In this document: positions 1 to 7,675 of the stretch, in pieces
Numbering within the stretch: position 1 is the first letter of the stretch
Layout of the letters: each line of letters starts with the position of its first letter
NCBI GenBank assembly: GCA_964467585.1
Contig: CAYXRF010000003.1
Span: 1-64,000 of the forward strand
DNA from: CALVLD01 sp964467585
GTDB taxonomy: Bacteria; Bacillota; Clostridia; Christensenellales; CAG-138
Direction of reading: 5' to 3'
Length of the DNA: 64,000 bases
Position numbers and translations under genes: made by a program
The notes under the pieces: model-generated
The model's database searches: none
What the model saw: the letters and a program-made list of their open reading frames with translations, nothing else
Told to the model about the DNA's origin: nothing

Positions 1-293
1 CGGAGAATGTGTAGCCCGTGGGTACCTCATAGGTGGGAGCCGTGATTGTTGCGCCGTACTCATAAGCCTGGGTTGTGTAAGCCTCACCATTGACGGTGTA
101 GGTTACGGTGTAGCCGTTGATTATGAGCGTTGCGTCAAGCGTGATATCCTCGGCAGGCATCGTGGCGGGCACTGTCCAACCGGAGAATGTGTAGCCCGTG
201 GGTACCTCATAGGTGGGAGCCGTGATTGTTGCGCCGTACTCATAAGCCTGGGTTGTGTAAGCCTCACCATTGACGGTGTAGGTTACGGTGTAG
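1..293 (-). repeat. 180-bp tandem repeat (60-residue surface module)
   Basis: Bases 1-113 recur at 181-293 with no difference that I can see, a period of 180 bp or 60 codons. The array continues past the window edge, so copy number is unknown. It encodes Flg_new/InlB-B-type modules of the partial surface protein. Confidence 0.9.
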
Positions 294-1972
294 GTGTTGA
301 CGTTGTAAACAACGTTGACAACAACATCCTCTGAACCCATTGTGCCTTCAACAACAAGTGAATCAGCAGTGTAGCCTTCGATAACGGGGCTTGTTACGCT
401 GTAAGCAGCGCCAACTTCATAAGCGGCGGATACAGTCGCGGCAGCCTCTGTGTTGTCGGCATACAGATAGTTGATTGTAAGGTTGTGCTCTTCAGCCTGG
501 GTAACGGGTGTAACATAAACCTTGCCGCTTGTTACGTTGATAACCTCATGCGTTGTTGCACCATACTGAGATGTGGTATCCAGATAGGTGGACTCGGTGC
601 AGGTAAGGGTCATGTCAAGGTAGTAGCCGTTCTCATCATGCATGCAAGCATCAGCTGTGGGCATTGCTACCCACTTATACTTCAGACGGATAAGACCGCC
701 GGCAACCTGCAGACCGCCATGGCTCTGAGAGGTGAGGTACAGACCAAAGTTGCAATAATTTGCGCCCTCAATGCCAATGGGGAACTGACCGGACATGCCA
801 ACATATATGGGATTGGCAACAACGGCAGCTGTATCGCTTGTGTAAATACCTTCATCCTGCTGGGCAGTAACGATAGCAGCAATACCGCCGGACCAAGTTA
901 CGCTGTAGTTCTCTTCAGGTGTTGTGCTGGGGGGAACCATGAAAGCGGAGTAGTAGCGTGAAAGCCAATGTCCGGAATACAGGCCGGACGCTTCGGATAC
1001 ACTTACGGTATAAAAGAAAGTGCCGTCAACCACCGCGGAGGTCTGATTTGTAACAGTCTGACCTGTGTAGGTGACCTCGTGAATCACAGCCGCAGTTGTG
1101 TATGTTACGGTAACGTTGACGTCCCCGACGCCCATCGTGCCTTCAACAACAAGCATATCGGCGGTGTAACCATCGATTACAGGGCTTGTTACGCTGTAAG
1201 CGGCACCCTCTGCAACCTGCTCCGTGTAGGTTGTAGCAGCCTCAGTCTCATCAGCATACTGATAGTTGATTGTGAGTGCATGGGTGGTAACAGCGGGTGT
1301 AACATAAACCTTACCGCTTGTTACGTTGATAACCTCATGCGTTGTTGCACCATACTGAGATGTGGTATCCAGATAGGTGGACTCGGTGCAGGTAAGGGTC
1401 ATGTCAAGGTAGTAGCCGTTCTCATCATGCATGCAAGCATCAGCTGTGGGCATTGCTACCCACTTATACTTCAGACGGATAAGACCGCCGGCAACCTGCA
1501 GACCGCCATGGCTCTGAGAGGTGAGGTACAGACCAAAGTTGCAATAATTTGCGCCCTCAATGCCAATGGGGAACTGACCGGACATGCCAACATATATGGG
1601 ATTGGCAACAACGGCAGCTGTATCGCTTGTGTAAATACCTTCATCCTGCTGGGCAGTAACGATAGCAGCAATACCGCCGGACCAAGTTACGCTGTAGTTC
1701 TCTTCAGGTGTTGTGCTGGGGGGAACCATGAAAGCGGAGTAGTAGCGTGAAAGCCAATGTCCGGAATACAGGCCGGACGCTTCGGATACACTTACGGTAT
1801 AAAAGAAAGTGCCGTCAACCACCGCGGAGGTCTGATTTGTAACAGTCTGACCTGTGTAGGTGACCTCGTGTACGTCTGCCGGAGTTGCGTCTTGTGTCTG
1901 CGCAAACGCCATAGTGGGAACAACCGTAAGCACCATGACCAACGCGCAGATAAGAGCCAATGTTTTCTTCAT
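1..1972 (-). CDS. Secreted repeat-rich surface protein, C-terminus beyond window
   Basis: The frame is open from an ATG at 1972 to the window edge, about 657 codons without a stop. A strong Shine-Dalgarno (AAGGAGAGG) precedes the ATG. The N-terminus is a clear signal peptide (MKKTLALICALVMVLTVV, cleavage near MAFAQ). Two copies of a module of about 263 residues follow, each ending in a MucBP-like stretch (ALTINYQYAD, then SVTSPVIDGYTAD). After these come 60-residue modules of the Listeria/Bacteroides (Flg_new, InlB B-repeat) type, with GYTFSGWTVPATMPAEDITL as signature. Such repeats are typical of extended cell-surface stalks and adhesins. No enzymatic domain is visible in the present part. 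The end of the protein, and so its anchoring, cannot be judged. It may belong with the next surface gene (2457-5732), same strand, about 480 bp downstream of that gene's stop and separated by a hairpin. Confidence 0.85.
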   Translation of the reverse strand, partial: MKKTLALICALVMVLTVVPTMAFAQTQDATPADVHEVTYTGQTVTNQTSAVVDGTFFYTVSVSEASGLYSGHWLSRYYSAFMVPPSTTPEENYSVTWSGGIAAIVTAQQDEGIYTSDTAAVVANPIYVGMSGQFPIGIEGANYCNFGLYLTSQSHGGLQVAGGLIRLKYKWVAMPTADACMHDENGYYLDMTLTCTESTYLDTTSQYGATTHEVINVTSGKVYVTPAVTTHALTINYQYADETEAATTYTEQVAEGAAYSVTSPVIDGYTADMLVVEGTMGVGDVNVTVTYTTAAVIHEVTYTGQTVTNQTSAVVDGTFFYTVSVSEASGLYSGHWLSRYYSAFMVPPSTTPEENYSVTWSGGIAAIVTAQQDEGIYTSDTAAVVANPIYVGMSGQFPIGIEGANYCNFGLYLTSQSHGGLQVAGGLIRLKYKWVAMPTADACMHDENGYYLDMTLTCTESTYLDTTSQYGATTHEVINVTSGKVYVTPVTQAEEHNLTINYLYADNTEAAATVSAAYEVGAAYSVTSPVIEGYTADSLVVEGTMGSEDVVVNVVYNVNTYTVTYTVNGEAYTTQAYEYGATITAPTYEVPTGYTFSGWTVPATMPAEDITLDATLIINGYTVTYTVNGEAYTTQAYEYGATITAPTYEVPTGYTFS
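525..1870 (-). repeat. Perfect 557-bp direct duplication (period 789 bp)
   Basis: Bases 525-1081 and 1314-1870 read as identical, offset by 789 bp (263 codons), inside the partial surface protein. The first difference on the left is at 524/1313 (g versus a) and on the right at 1082/1871. The DNA between the identical blocks has diverged, including at third positions. That points to a recent duplication or gene conversion, or to an assembly artefact. Confidence 0.9.
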
Positions 1973-2380
1973 GTGTAGATTCCTCTCCTTCAAAAAGATT
2001 TTTTAATGCACCGTATGATGCACAGGGGAACGTGATAATTTGCCGAAGTTCGGCGGAGAAATTGCGGCGCGAATTGTTGTTTTGCAAGAATGATGCGGCC
2101 GCAGTCGTCAAGCCTCAGGCAGTTTAGCCCGATTGTTGCTGAATTTGCGGTAACACCCCCTCTTGTGAAAGCAGTCAAAATATACCTTGTACAGTATATC
2201 ACAACAGCCGTCCAAAGAAAAGGTTTTTTTAGAATTTGTTGAGTTATATATTGTCGAATTAACGTTAATATTCATTTTCATCACAGGAAAAAATTTTGAT
2301 TAATTATTTACTTTGACTATGTATTTTGCAGAACTGAATATGTATTATCCCGTTAATATTGATGCAGCAGGACAAACAGC
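1973..2380. other. AT-rich intergenic region with weak dyad
   Basis: This is the upstream region of the minus-strand gene starting at 1972. It is clearly AT-rich at 2215-2345. I see a dyad at 2180-2199 (ATATAC, 8-base centre, GTATAT) that could be an operator. I do not find a convincing -35/-10 pair. No coding frame here has support. Confidence 0.4.
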
Positions 2381-2414
2381 CGCCCTCGGGACGCTTGTGA
2401 GCATCCCGAGGGCG
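2381..2414 (-). terminator. Hairpin terminator after the double-cohesin surface gene
   Basis: A perfect 11-bp stem (CGCCCTCGGGA/TCCCGAGGGCG) with a 12-base loop lies 43 bp downstream of the stop at 2457. There is no good T-run on the minus strand, so the terminator call rests on stem strength and position. Confidence 0.65.
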
Positions 2415-2456
2415 TGATAGCTAAATTAGGTTGTTAAACCGAGCCTGTGCGGAAAA

Positions 2457-5400
2457 TTAGTCCTCCTTCTTGCGGAAGAGAACAACGCCCGCGCCTGTGG
2501 CGATTGCAAGAACGCCAAGACCAATGAGGCTGATAGCGCCCGTTACAGGAGGTGTAACCGCCTTAGGAGCAATTGTGCCGTTAACAGCCGTTGTCGGAAT
2601 CTGGACAGCGATTGTCTGACCAACGGGGCAATAGCCGAACTCGTTAGCGAGAACCTCAATTACCTCTGCCTCAGTGAACTCTTCGGGAACCGTGAAGGTA
2701 AGGCTGAGGATCGTACCCTCCATCGTGATACCGGTTGTGGGCATCGTTGCACCGATGCGGATAGAGCCGGGGATGGTGGTGTAGTCAACAACTACCATAG
2801 CGCCAAGGTTCATCTGAGCATCCGCAAGAACATCACCATAGGTGACATTGTCAAGCGTGAGAACAGTGTTGTCGTAGTTCAGCCATACGTTGAGCGTGTG
2901 AGCCTCATATGTGCCGGCAACTGTGAAGTCAACCGTTACAGTGGAGCCGCCGGCAACGTCTGCAGCAGAACCCATTGTGAATGTCGCAGCCATTTCTACG
3001 GGAGGTTCGGGTGTCGGTGTGGGCTCGCCGCCGCCAACATTCCAAATCTCAACCTGGTCAACATCCAGAACGAACATATCGGTTACGTCATAGTGACGGA
3101 TTGCAACATAGACTGTCTGACCCGCAAATGCGGAGAGGTCTGCGCTGTACTGCACATATGCAGCGGTTGCTGTGAACTGTGCGGAAACCATCGTCATGGA
3201 AGCGGGATCAGCGGAGGTGCCTGCATAAATGGCAAACTTCTCAGACGCGTAGTCGGGATCCTGACCCATGGCATACAGTGTAACACTGCCGCCGCCTGCG
3301 CCGATTGTTACAGCGGGAGAAATCGCCCAGTTATCGGGGGTAACCGCGCCGTAATAGTTGACGAAGGAATTGGAGTAAATGAGGCCGCTTCCCTCATATG
3401 CGGTCATGACGGAGGTATCCCATACCCATGTGAGACCATCGCCGTCGGCGTCTGTAAACGTCCAGCCCTCAGCGGCAGGATCAGTCTCAAAGTAGTAACC
3501 AACGTTAAGGTCGCCCAGAGGAGCGGTGACTGTTACGATTGCGGAAGCGGTGAAGCCGCCATCCACTGTTGTTACGGTAACGGTGGCAACGCCTTCCGCA
3601 ATACCGATGACAACGCCGTTTTCGTCGACAGCAATGACGCTCTCGTCGTCAACAGACCATGTAACATCCTTGTTTTCAGCGTTTACGGGGAGAACAGTCG
3701 CCGTGAAGGTGGCTGTCTGACCGACACGCAGTGTTGCCTCAGCGGGGCTGATCGTAACGCTTGTTACGTCTGCGCCGGAGGGAGCATCGGGCTCATACGC
3801 GGGGATCATGAACAGACCGCAGATTTCAGCACCGCTGCCGCCGATGAGACCGCAATCGGTTGCAACACCGGTGTTGGCGTCAACGCGTACAAAGTGTGCA
3901 TCGGTTCCGCTGGAGATCTGTGCCCAGTAGAGGTCACCGTTGTCATAGTCATAGCACATGGACTGAACATAGTTTACGTTATAGCCCGTTGCGCCAATGG
4001 CTGTGCAGGCGGCTGTGCCGAGGTTGATGCTGTAAAGCATACCGTCAAGGCCAACGCCGTAAGCATGGTTGTTGTAATCAATGGCAATCGTCATCATGCC
4101 GTCATAGTTGAACGCGCCAACCTCGGATACAGCACCGGAAGCGGGATCAACAGCGATAAGCACGCGCTCATCGCTTGCGTTGGACGCTACGCCATAGAGC
4201 AGACCATCGGTATAGCTGTAAGCCATATCGCATACAGTGCCGCTGTATGTTGCGCCGGGGAATGCCGCAACCGCGATATTGTTGACGTCCGCCATGAAGA
4301 AGCGACCGCCGCCGTTAGCTGTCTCAAAGCCGTATACGATGCCATAGGCATACGCGGCGGCAAAGGACGTGGGGGTCTCGCCGTATGCGGTTACGTCGGT
4401 AGGATCGTAATCGGGGAACGAAATCCACTGATCAGTGTAGGTGCCGCCAATATCAAAGGAGCACATACCATAGAATGTTACGGCTGTGAGACCTGTGTCG
4501 GTAACTGTGATCTCGCATACGCCAAACGCATCGGGGTTGGCAACGGAGGTTACGGTAACGAAGGTTTCGCCCTCGGCAACGCCGGTTACAACACCGTTTG
4601 CATTGACTGTTGCGATTGTGGGATCGTCAGACAGGAATGTAACGGACTTGTCGGAAGCGTTCTCGGGGAGGATTGTGTATGTGATGAGACCGGACCTGTT
4701 GAGGGGAACGTCAAGGGTCTCAAGCACTTCGATGCCGGTAACTTCAACGGGAGCGCCGGTATAGACGTTATCCAGCCAGCAGGTATCAAGATTACCGTTG
4801 ACGGAGCCGTCCTTTGCGTATGTCCATGTGAGGGTATATGTACCCGCAGCGGATACGGCCTCAGAATGGGTCATCCAACCGGTATCACCGCTGAAGGACG
4901 CGGATGCGGTGCCGTTAATGGAGAAGGTCATGATATCCCAGTTGGACTCTGTGCTGGCACAGTAGTCGAAGGAGATAAGATCGCCTGCATTAAGTGTGGT
5001 TGTTGTGCTGACCGTTGCACTGGCGCCGCTTACGCACATGGTGGCGCTCATAGCAGTAGTGCGCGGAGCATACGTTGTGTTGTCAACAACCCAGGTATAG
5101 GTGCCTGTGGATGTGAACACGTTGTAGCAGCCCATCGCGTTGAGAGCGTCGGACAGATCGTCGCCTGTGGGCGGAGGTGTGGGCTCATCAGTGGGCGGAG
5201 ATGTTACTTCGCCGCCGGCAACGTTGATAGCGCCGTCGTTTTCGATGTAAGCAATGGGGGTAGCCACTGTCTCACCAACGGGCATGTTGAAGAACTCCAT
5301 AATAGCGATATCAATAAGCTGATTCGTTGTTACGCCTTCAGCAACCGTGAAGTTGACAGTAAGCAGAGTACCGTGTGCGGTTATAGGATTTGTGGGGCAG

Positions 5401-5732
5401 ATAGCACCAAGACGCAGAGAACCGGGTATTGTTGTGTGATCCTCTACTATCATAGCATCATCGGGACCCTGACCACCGTACATGGTAGGAACCAACATCG
5501 CACCGCGTACTACGCTTGCGATTGTGAGAGCTGTGGTGTCATAGTTCAGCTGAAGTGTGAGACCGTGAGCCTCATAATCAGCACCGCTGACGTCGATAGT
5601 CACAGCAACCGTGTCTCCTGCGGACGCATCTACAGTTGAAACGGTAAAAATGACCTCGCCATCGGCGAGAGCAGCGGGCACAAGGCACATGACCATTGCA
5701 GCCGCCATGAGGATTGCGAGAAATTTCTTCAT
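2457..5732 (-). CDS. Cell-wall-anchored protein with two cohesin-like modules, Ig-like and adhesin domains
   Basis: 1091 aa. Signal peptide at 1-23 (ends VPAALA). A cohesin-like module (about 24-170) is followed by a Pro/Thr linker (TSPPTDEPTPPPTG). Then come a beta-rich module (about 190-330), a bacterial Ig-like Big_2 domain (about 335-410), a region rich in short GxLYG/GDLYW-like repeats resembling a beta-propeller (about 415-650), a second Big_2 (about 655-735), a cleaved-adhesin/choice-of-anchor-type module (about 740-900) and a second cohesin-like module (about 915-1055). The C-terminus is TPPVTG, a hydrophobic helix and FRKKED, the layout of a sortase signal with a non-standard motif. 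The Shine-Dalgarno GGAAGGAG supports the ATG at 5732. I infer that it is a wall-attached receptor for dockerin-bearing partners such as those at 10265-12885 and 37580-42025. The cohesin assignment rests on sequence pattern only. Confidence 0.85.
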   Translation of the reverse strand: MKKFLAILMAAAMVMCLVPAALADGEVIFTVSTVDASAGDTVAVTIDVSGADYEAHGLTLQLNYDTTALTIASVVRGAMLVPTMYGGQGPDDAMIVEDHTTIPGSLRLGAICPTNPITAHGTLLTVNFTVAEGVTTNQLIDIAIMEFFNMPVGETVATPIAYIENDGAINVAGGEVTSPPTDEPTPPPTGDDLSDALNAMGCYNVFTSTGTYTWVVDNTTYAPRTTAMSATMCVSGASATVSTTTTLNAGDLISFDYCASTESNWDIMTFSINGTASASFSGDTGWMTHSEAVSAAGTYTLTWTYAKDGSVNGNLDTCWLDNVYTGAPVEVTGIEVLETLDVPLNRSGLITYTILPENASDKSVTFLSDDPTIATVNANGVVTGVAEGETFVTVTSVANPDAFGVCEITVTDTGLTAVTFYGMCSFDIGGTYTDQWISFPDYDPTDVTAYGETPTSFAAAYAYGIVYGFETANGGGRFFMADVNNIAVAAFPGATYSGTVCDMAYSYTDGLLYGVASNASDERVLIAVDPASGAVSEVGAFNYDGMMTIAIDYNNHAYGVGLDGMLYSINLGTAACTAIGATGYNVNYVQSMCYDYDNGDLYWAQISSGTDAHFVRVDANTGVATDCGLIGGSGAEICGLFMIPAYEPDAPSGADVTSVTISPAEATLRVGQTATFTATVLPVNAENKDVTWSVDDESVIAVDENGVVIGIAEGVATVTVTTVDGGFTASAIVTVTAPLGDLNVGYYFETDPAAEGWTFTDADGDGLTWVWDTSVMTAYEGSGLIYSNSFVNYYGAVTPDNWAISPAVTIGAGGGSVTLYAMGQDPDYASEKFAIYAGTSADPASMTMVSAQFTATAAYVQYSADLSAFAGQTVYVAIRHYDVTDMFVLDVDQVEIWNVGGGEPTPTPEPPVEMAATFTMGSAADVAGGSTVTVDFTVAGTYEAHTLNVWLNYDNTVLTLDNVTYGDVLADAQMNLGAMVVVDYTTIPGSIRIGATMPTTGITMEGTILSLTFTVPEEFTEAEVIEVLANEFGYCPVGQTIAVQIPTTAVNGTIAPKAVTPPVTGAISLIGLGVLAIATGAGVVLFRKKED

Positions 5733-5861
5733 TAGGGATACTCCTTCCTGAAATAAAATATATTTTGCAGCCGGTGTGCCTAACTTCTACCCCGCAGCGA
5801 CGGGATTCGCTCCTCTTATGGTGCGGAGCTTGCTTAGACATAGGTACACACTTACGGACTA

Positions 5862-5890
5862 AATATACCACATCTTTTTCAACGATGCAA
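5862..5890 (-). promoter_or_regulatory. Sigma-A-type promoter for the double-cohesin gene
   Basis: On the minus strand TTGCAT is followed by a 17-bp spacer and TATATT, about 130 bp upstream of the ATG at 5732. The leader is long. The rest of the gap up to 6192 is AT-rich and I see no gene in it. Confidence 0.55.
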
Positions 5891-6192
5891 TACTCAAAAT
5901 CAAATAGATTGAAATTAATTTTGGCGATGATAACACTGAGCTTTAGTTTGGCATTGCGTCATTTTTTTAATTATCTTGGGCAATAATTGTTCGTTCGTGT
6001 CATGGAATCGGATTTTGTGACGGTTGATACCTAAATAAAAATCACATTCTGTTTACATTTGAAAGTTTTAACCCATATGTAAATAATTGGTATAACGCAT
6101 ATGCAAGCACACACAAGCAGCATGGAGAGTGATTTGACGTTTCTGTCGTGCAAGCCGTACTGTCGTGCCGTCCGTACTTTCGTCCGCGTGAA

Positions 6193-7242
6193 TCACGACT
6201 GATTCAAGGGGAAGCCCTCGGTTTTGATTATCGTACCATCGTTTTGAATCAGCAGCATTTCCGCGCCGTCAATCGATTCGATAAGCTGAAGCGCCTCGTC
6301 CGCAGAAAGTATGAAGCACGCTGTGGAAAGGCAGTCCGCAAGCGTCGCGTCCGCGCACAGCACCGACACAGAAGCGTGCCCGCGTGCGGGCTGAAGGGTT
6401 TTCGGGTCAATTATATGACCGTATTCGATTCCGTCAACGGTAAAGTACCTTATATAGGAGCCGCTTGTGGACAGCGCCGAATCCGTCATGGCAACCCGAG
6501 CCGCATAGCTTTGGGAGTCATCCGCAAGCGGGTCAACAATGCCCGCAACCCATGGTGTGCCGTCGGGCTTTGCAGAAAGAGTGCGCACCGCACCTCCACA
6601 GTTGAGCATGTACGAGCCGTTATAGGCGCGCAAAAGCTCTGCCACGCGTTCGCAGGCAAAGCCCTTGGCTATCGCCCCCACGTCAAGCGACATCATAGGG
6701 TCTGCAAGCGTAACCGTGTTGTTTTGAGCGTCTGCCTCCACAAGCGAAATGTCGCAGTGCGCCGACGCCGCCAGAAGCTCCTCCTCCAACGGAACGGAAG
6801 CCGCCGCGGGGTCGCTTTGGGCGGCCGTACGACAGTCATGCCAAAGCCGCAGCACCGCGCCCATAGCAATGTTTACCGCACCGTCCGTCACGTCATACGC
6901 CTGCTTGCCAAACTCAATGAGTGCGATTATATCGGAAGAAACCTCAACCGTCTGCCCTGCCGCTTGGTTTACAGAGGCTATGTTTGTGAGCGAATCGTAC
7001 CTATTATATATATCGAACAGCCTGTGATACTGTGAAAAGGCATCGTCCGCCGCCGCCGCCGCCAAATCGAACTCGTTTTTGTCCGCCCCATAAGCCGTGA
7101 TCGTGATCACGGTATCAAAATAGTTAAAAAATGTGACGGTGCGCTTTTGCGCTTGAGCTGCGGCTTGGCAGGACTGAATGAACGCAAGGCAAAGCAGAAG
7201 CGCTGCCGCCGCAAATATTTTGATTGAACCGATACGCTTCAC
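6193..7242 (-). CDS. apbE: FAD:protein FMN transferase, ApbE family lipoprotein
   Basis: 349 aa from a GTG start. The N-terminus is a lipoprotein signal (LAFIQSC, Cys near residue 25). ApbE enzymes use FAD to attach FMN covalently to Thr/Ser of flavoproteins such as RnfG/NqrC or secreted flavin reductases, outside the membrane. Family features seen: FFNYFDTVITITAYG near the start, SLDVGAIAKGFACERV (metal/FAD-binding region) and a C-terminal STSGSYIRYF segment followed by GHIIDPKT. Length fits the family. It stands alone between a surface gene and metG. No obvious flavoprotein target lies next to it. Confidence 0.92.
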   Translation of the reverse strand: MKRIGSIKIFAAAALLLCLAFIQSCQAAAQAQKRTVTFFNYFDTVITITAYGADKNEFDLAAAAADDAFSQYHRLFDIYNRYDSLTNIASVNQAAGQTVEVSSDIIALIEFGKQAYDVTDGAVNIAMGAVLRLWHDCRTAAQSDPAAASVPLEEELLAASAHCDISLVEADAQNNTVTLADPMMSLDVGAIAKGFACERVAELLRAYNGSYMLNCGGAVRTLSAKPDGTPWVAGIVDPLADDSQSYAARVAMTDSALSTSGSYIRYFTVDGIEYGHIIDPKTLQPARGHASVSVLCADATLADCLSTACFILSADEALQLIESIDGAEMLLIQNDGTIIKTEGFPLNQS

Positions 7243-7345
7243 GCCCTCCGCGCTCCCCTCAGTTTTTTTATACGATAACCAATCTCGGAAAAAAAGTCAA
7301 TCGCCTTGACGATTGTCTCAGCGCAGGGCGAAAGTATATTATGCA

Positions 7346-7367
7346 ATGTACATTGTTCATTGTACAT
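7346..7367. repeat. Inverted repeat in the apbE upstream region
   Basis: ATGTACA and TGTACAT are separated by 8 bases. It lies about 100 bp upstream of the apbE start, so it could be an operator or a remnant of a small mobile repeat. The remainder of the gap 7243-7550 shows no gene that I can support. Confidence 0.35.
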
Positions 7368-7550
7368 AGCCTTGAGGCTTTCAATATTGCGTTTTTGCAA
7401 AGTTACATCCGCGAAAATATGTCTTGAAAATATATTTTATTTTTATGAAACCAAATGCTGTTTCAAATCGTTTTATGTATGAGCGGATAAGGACTTGAGT
7501 CACCCTTGTTCGTATGGTTTTCCTTCCTTCTGAAAACATGGAAACAAAAA

Positions 7551-7592
7551 AATAAAAAGGTGTGCGCCCCCCATGCACGCCTTTTTATTTTT
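7551..7592 (-). terminator. Bidirectional terminator, metG side
   Basis: An 8-bp stem (AGGTGTGC/GCACGCCT, 7558-7582) is flanked by A-runs on the left and T-runs on the right, so each strand has a T-tract after the hairpin. It lies about 90 bp past the metG stop. A second stem without T-run (GGGCGGCC/GGTCGCCC, one mismatch) is at 7616-7639. Confidence 0.75.
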
Positions 7593-7675
7593 TGGTGAAA
7601 TTGTCTGTAAGCATAGGGCGGCCTTAAAAAAGGTCGCCCGTTAAATGTCTTTTTGGCTGTACGTCCCTTGGCGTG

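Noticed and set aside
1..293. CRISPR-like array
   Set aside because: The repeats are 180 bp, in frame and translated; there are no short repeats with unique spacers.
2898..5639. A 913-codon open frame on the plus strand
   Set aside because: It lies fully antisense to the 1091-aa surface protein. Its Cys/Gly-rich, low-complexity translation reflects the codon bias of the real gene. No signal, domain or ribosome-binding site supports it.
6148..7035. Long plus-strand frame opposite apbE, and similar ones opposite pheT, pheS and htrA
   Set aside because: Basic, His/Arg-rich shadows of well-recognised genes on the other strand, with no recognisable family.
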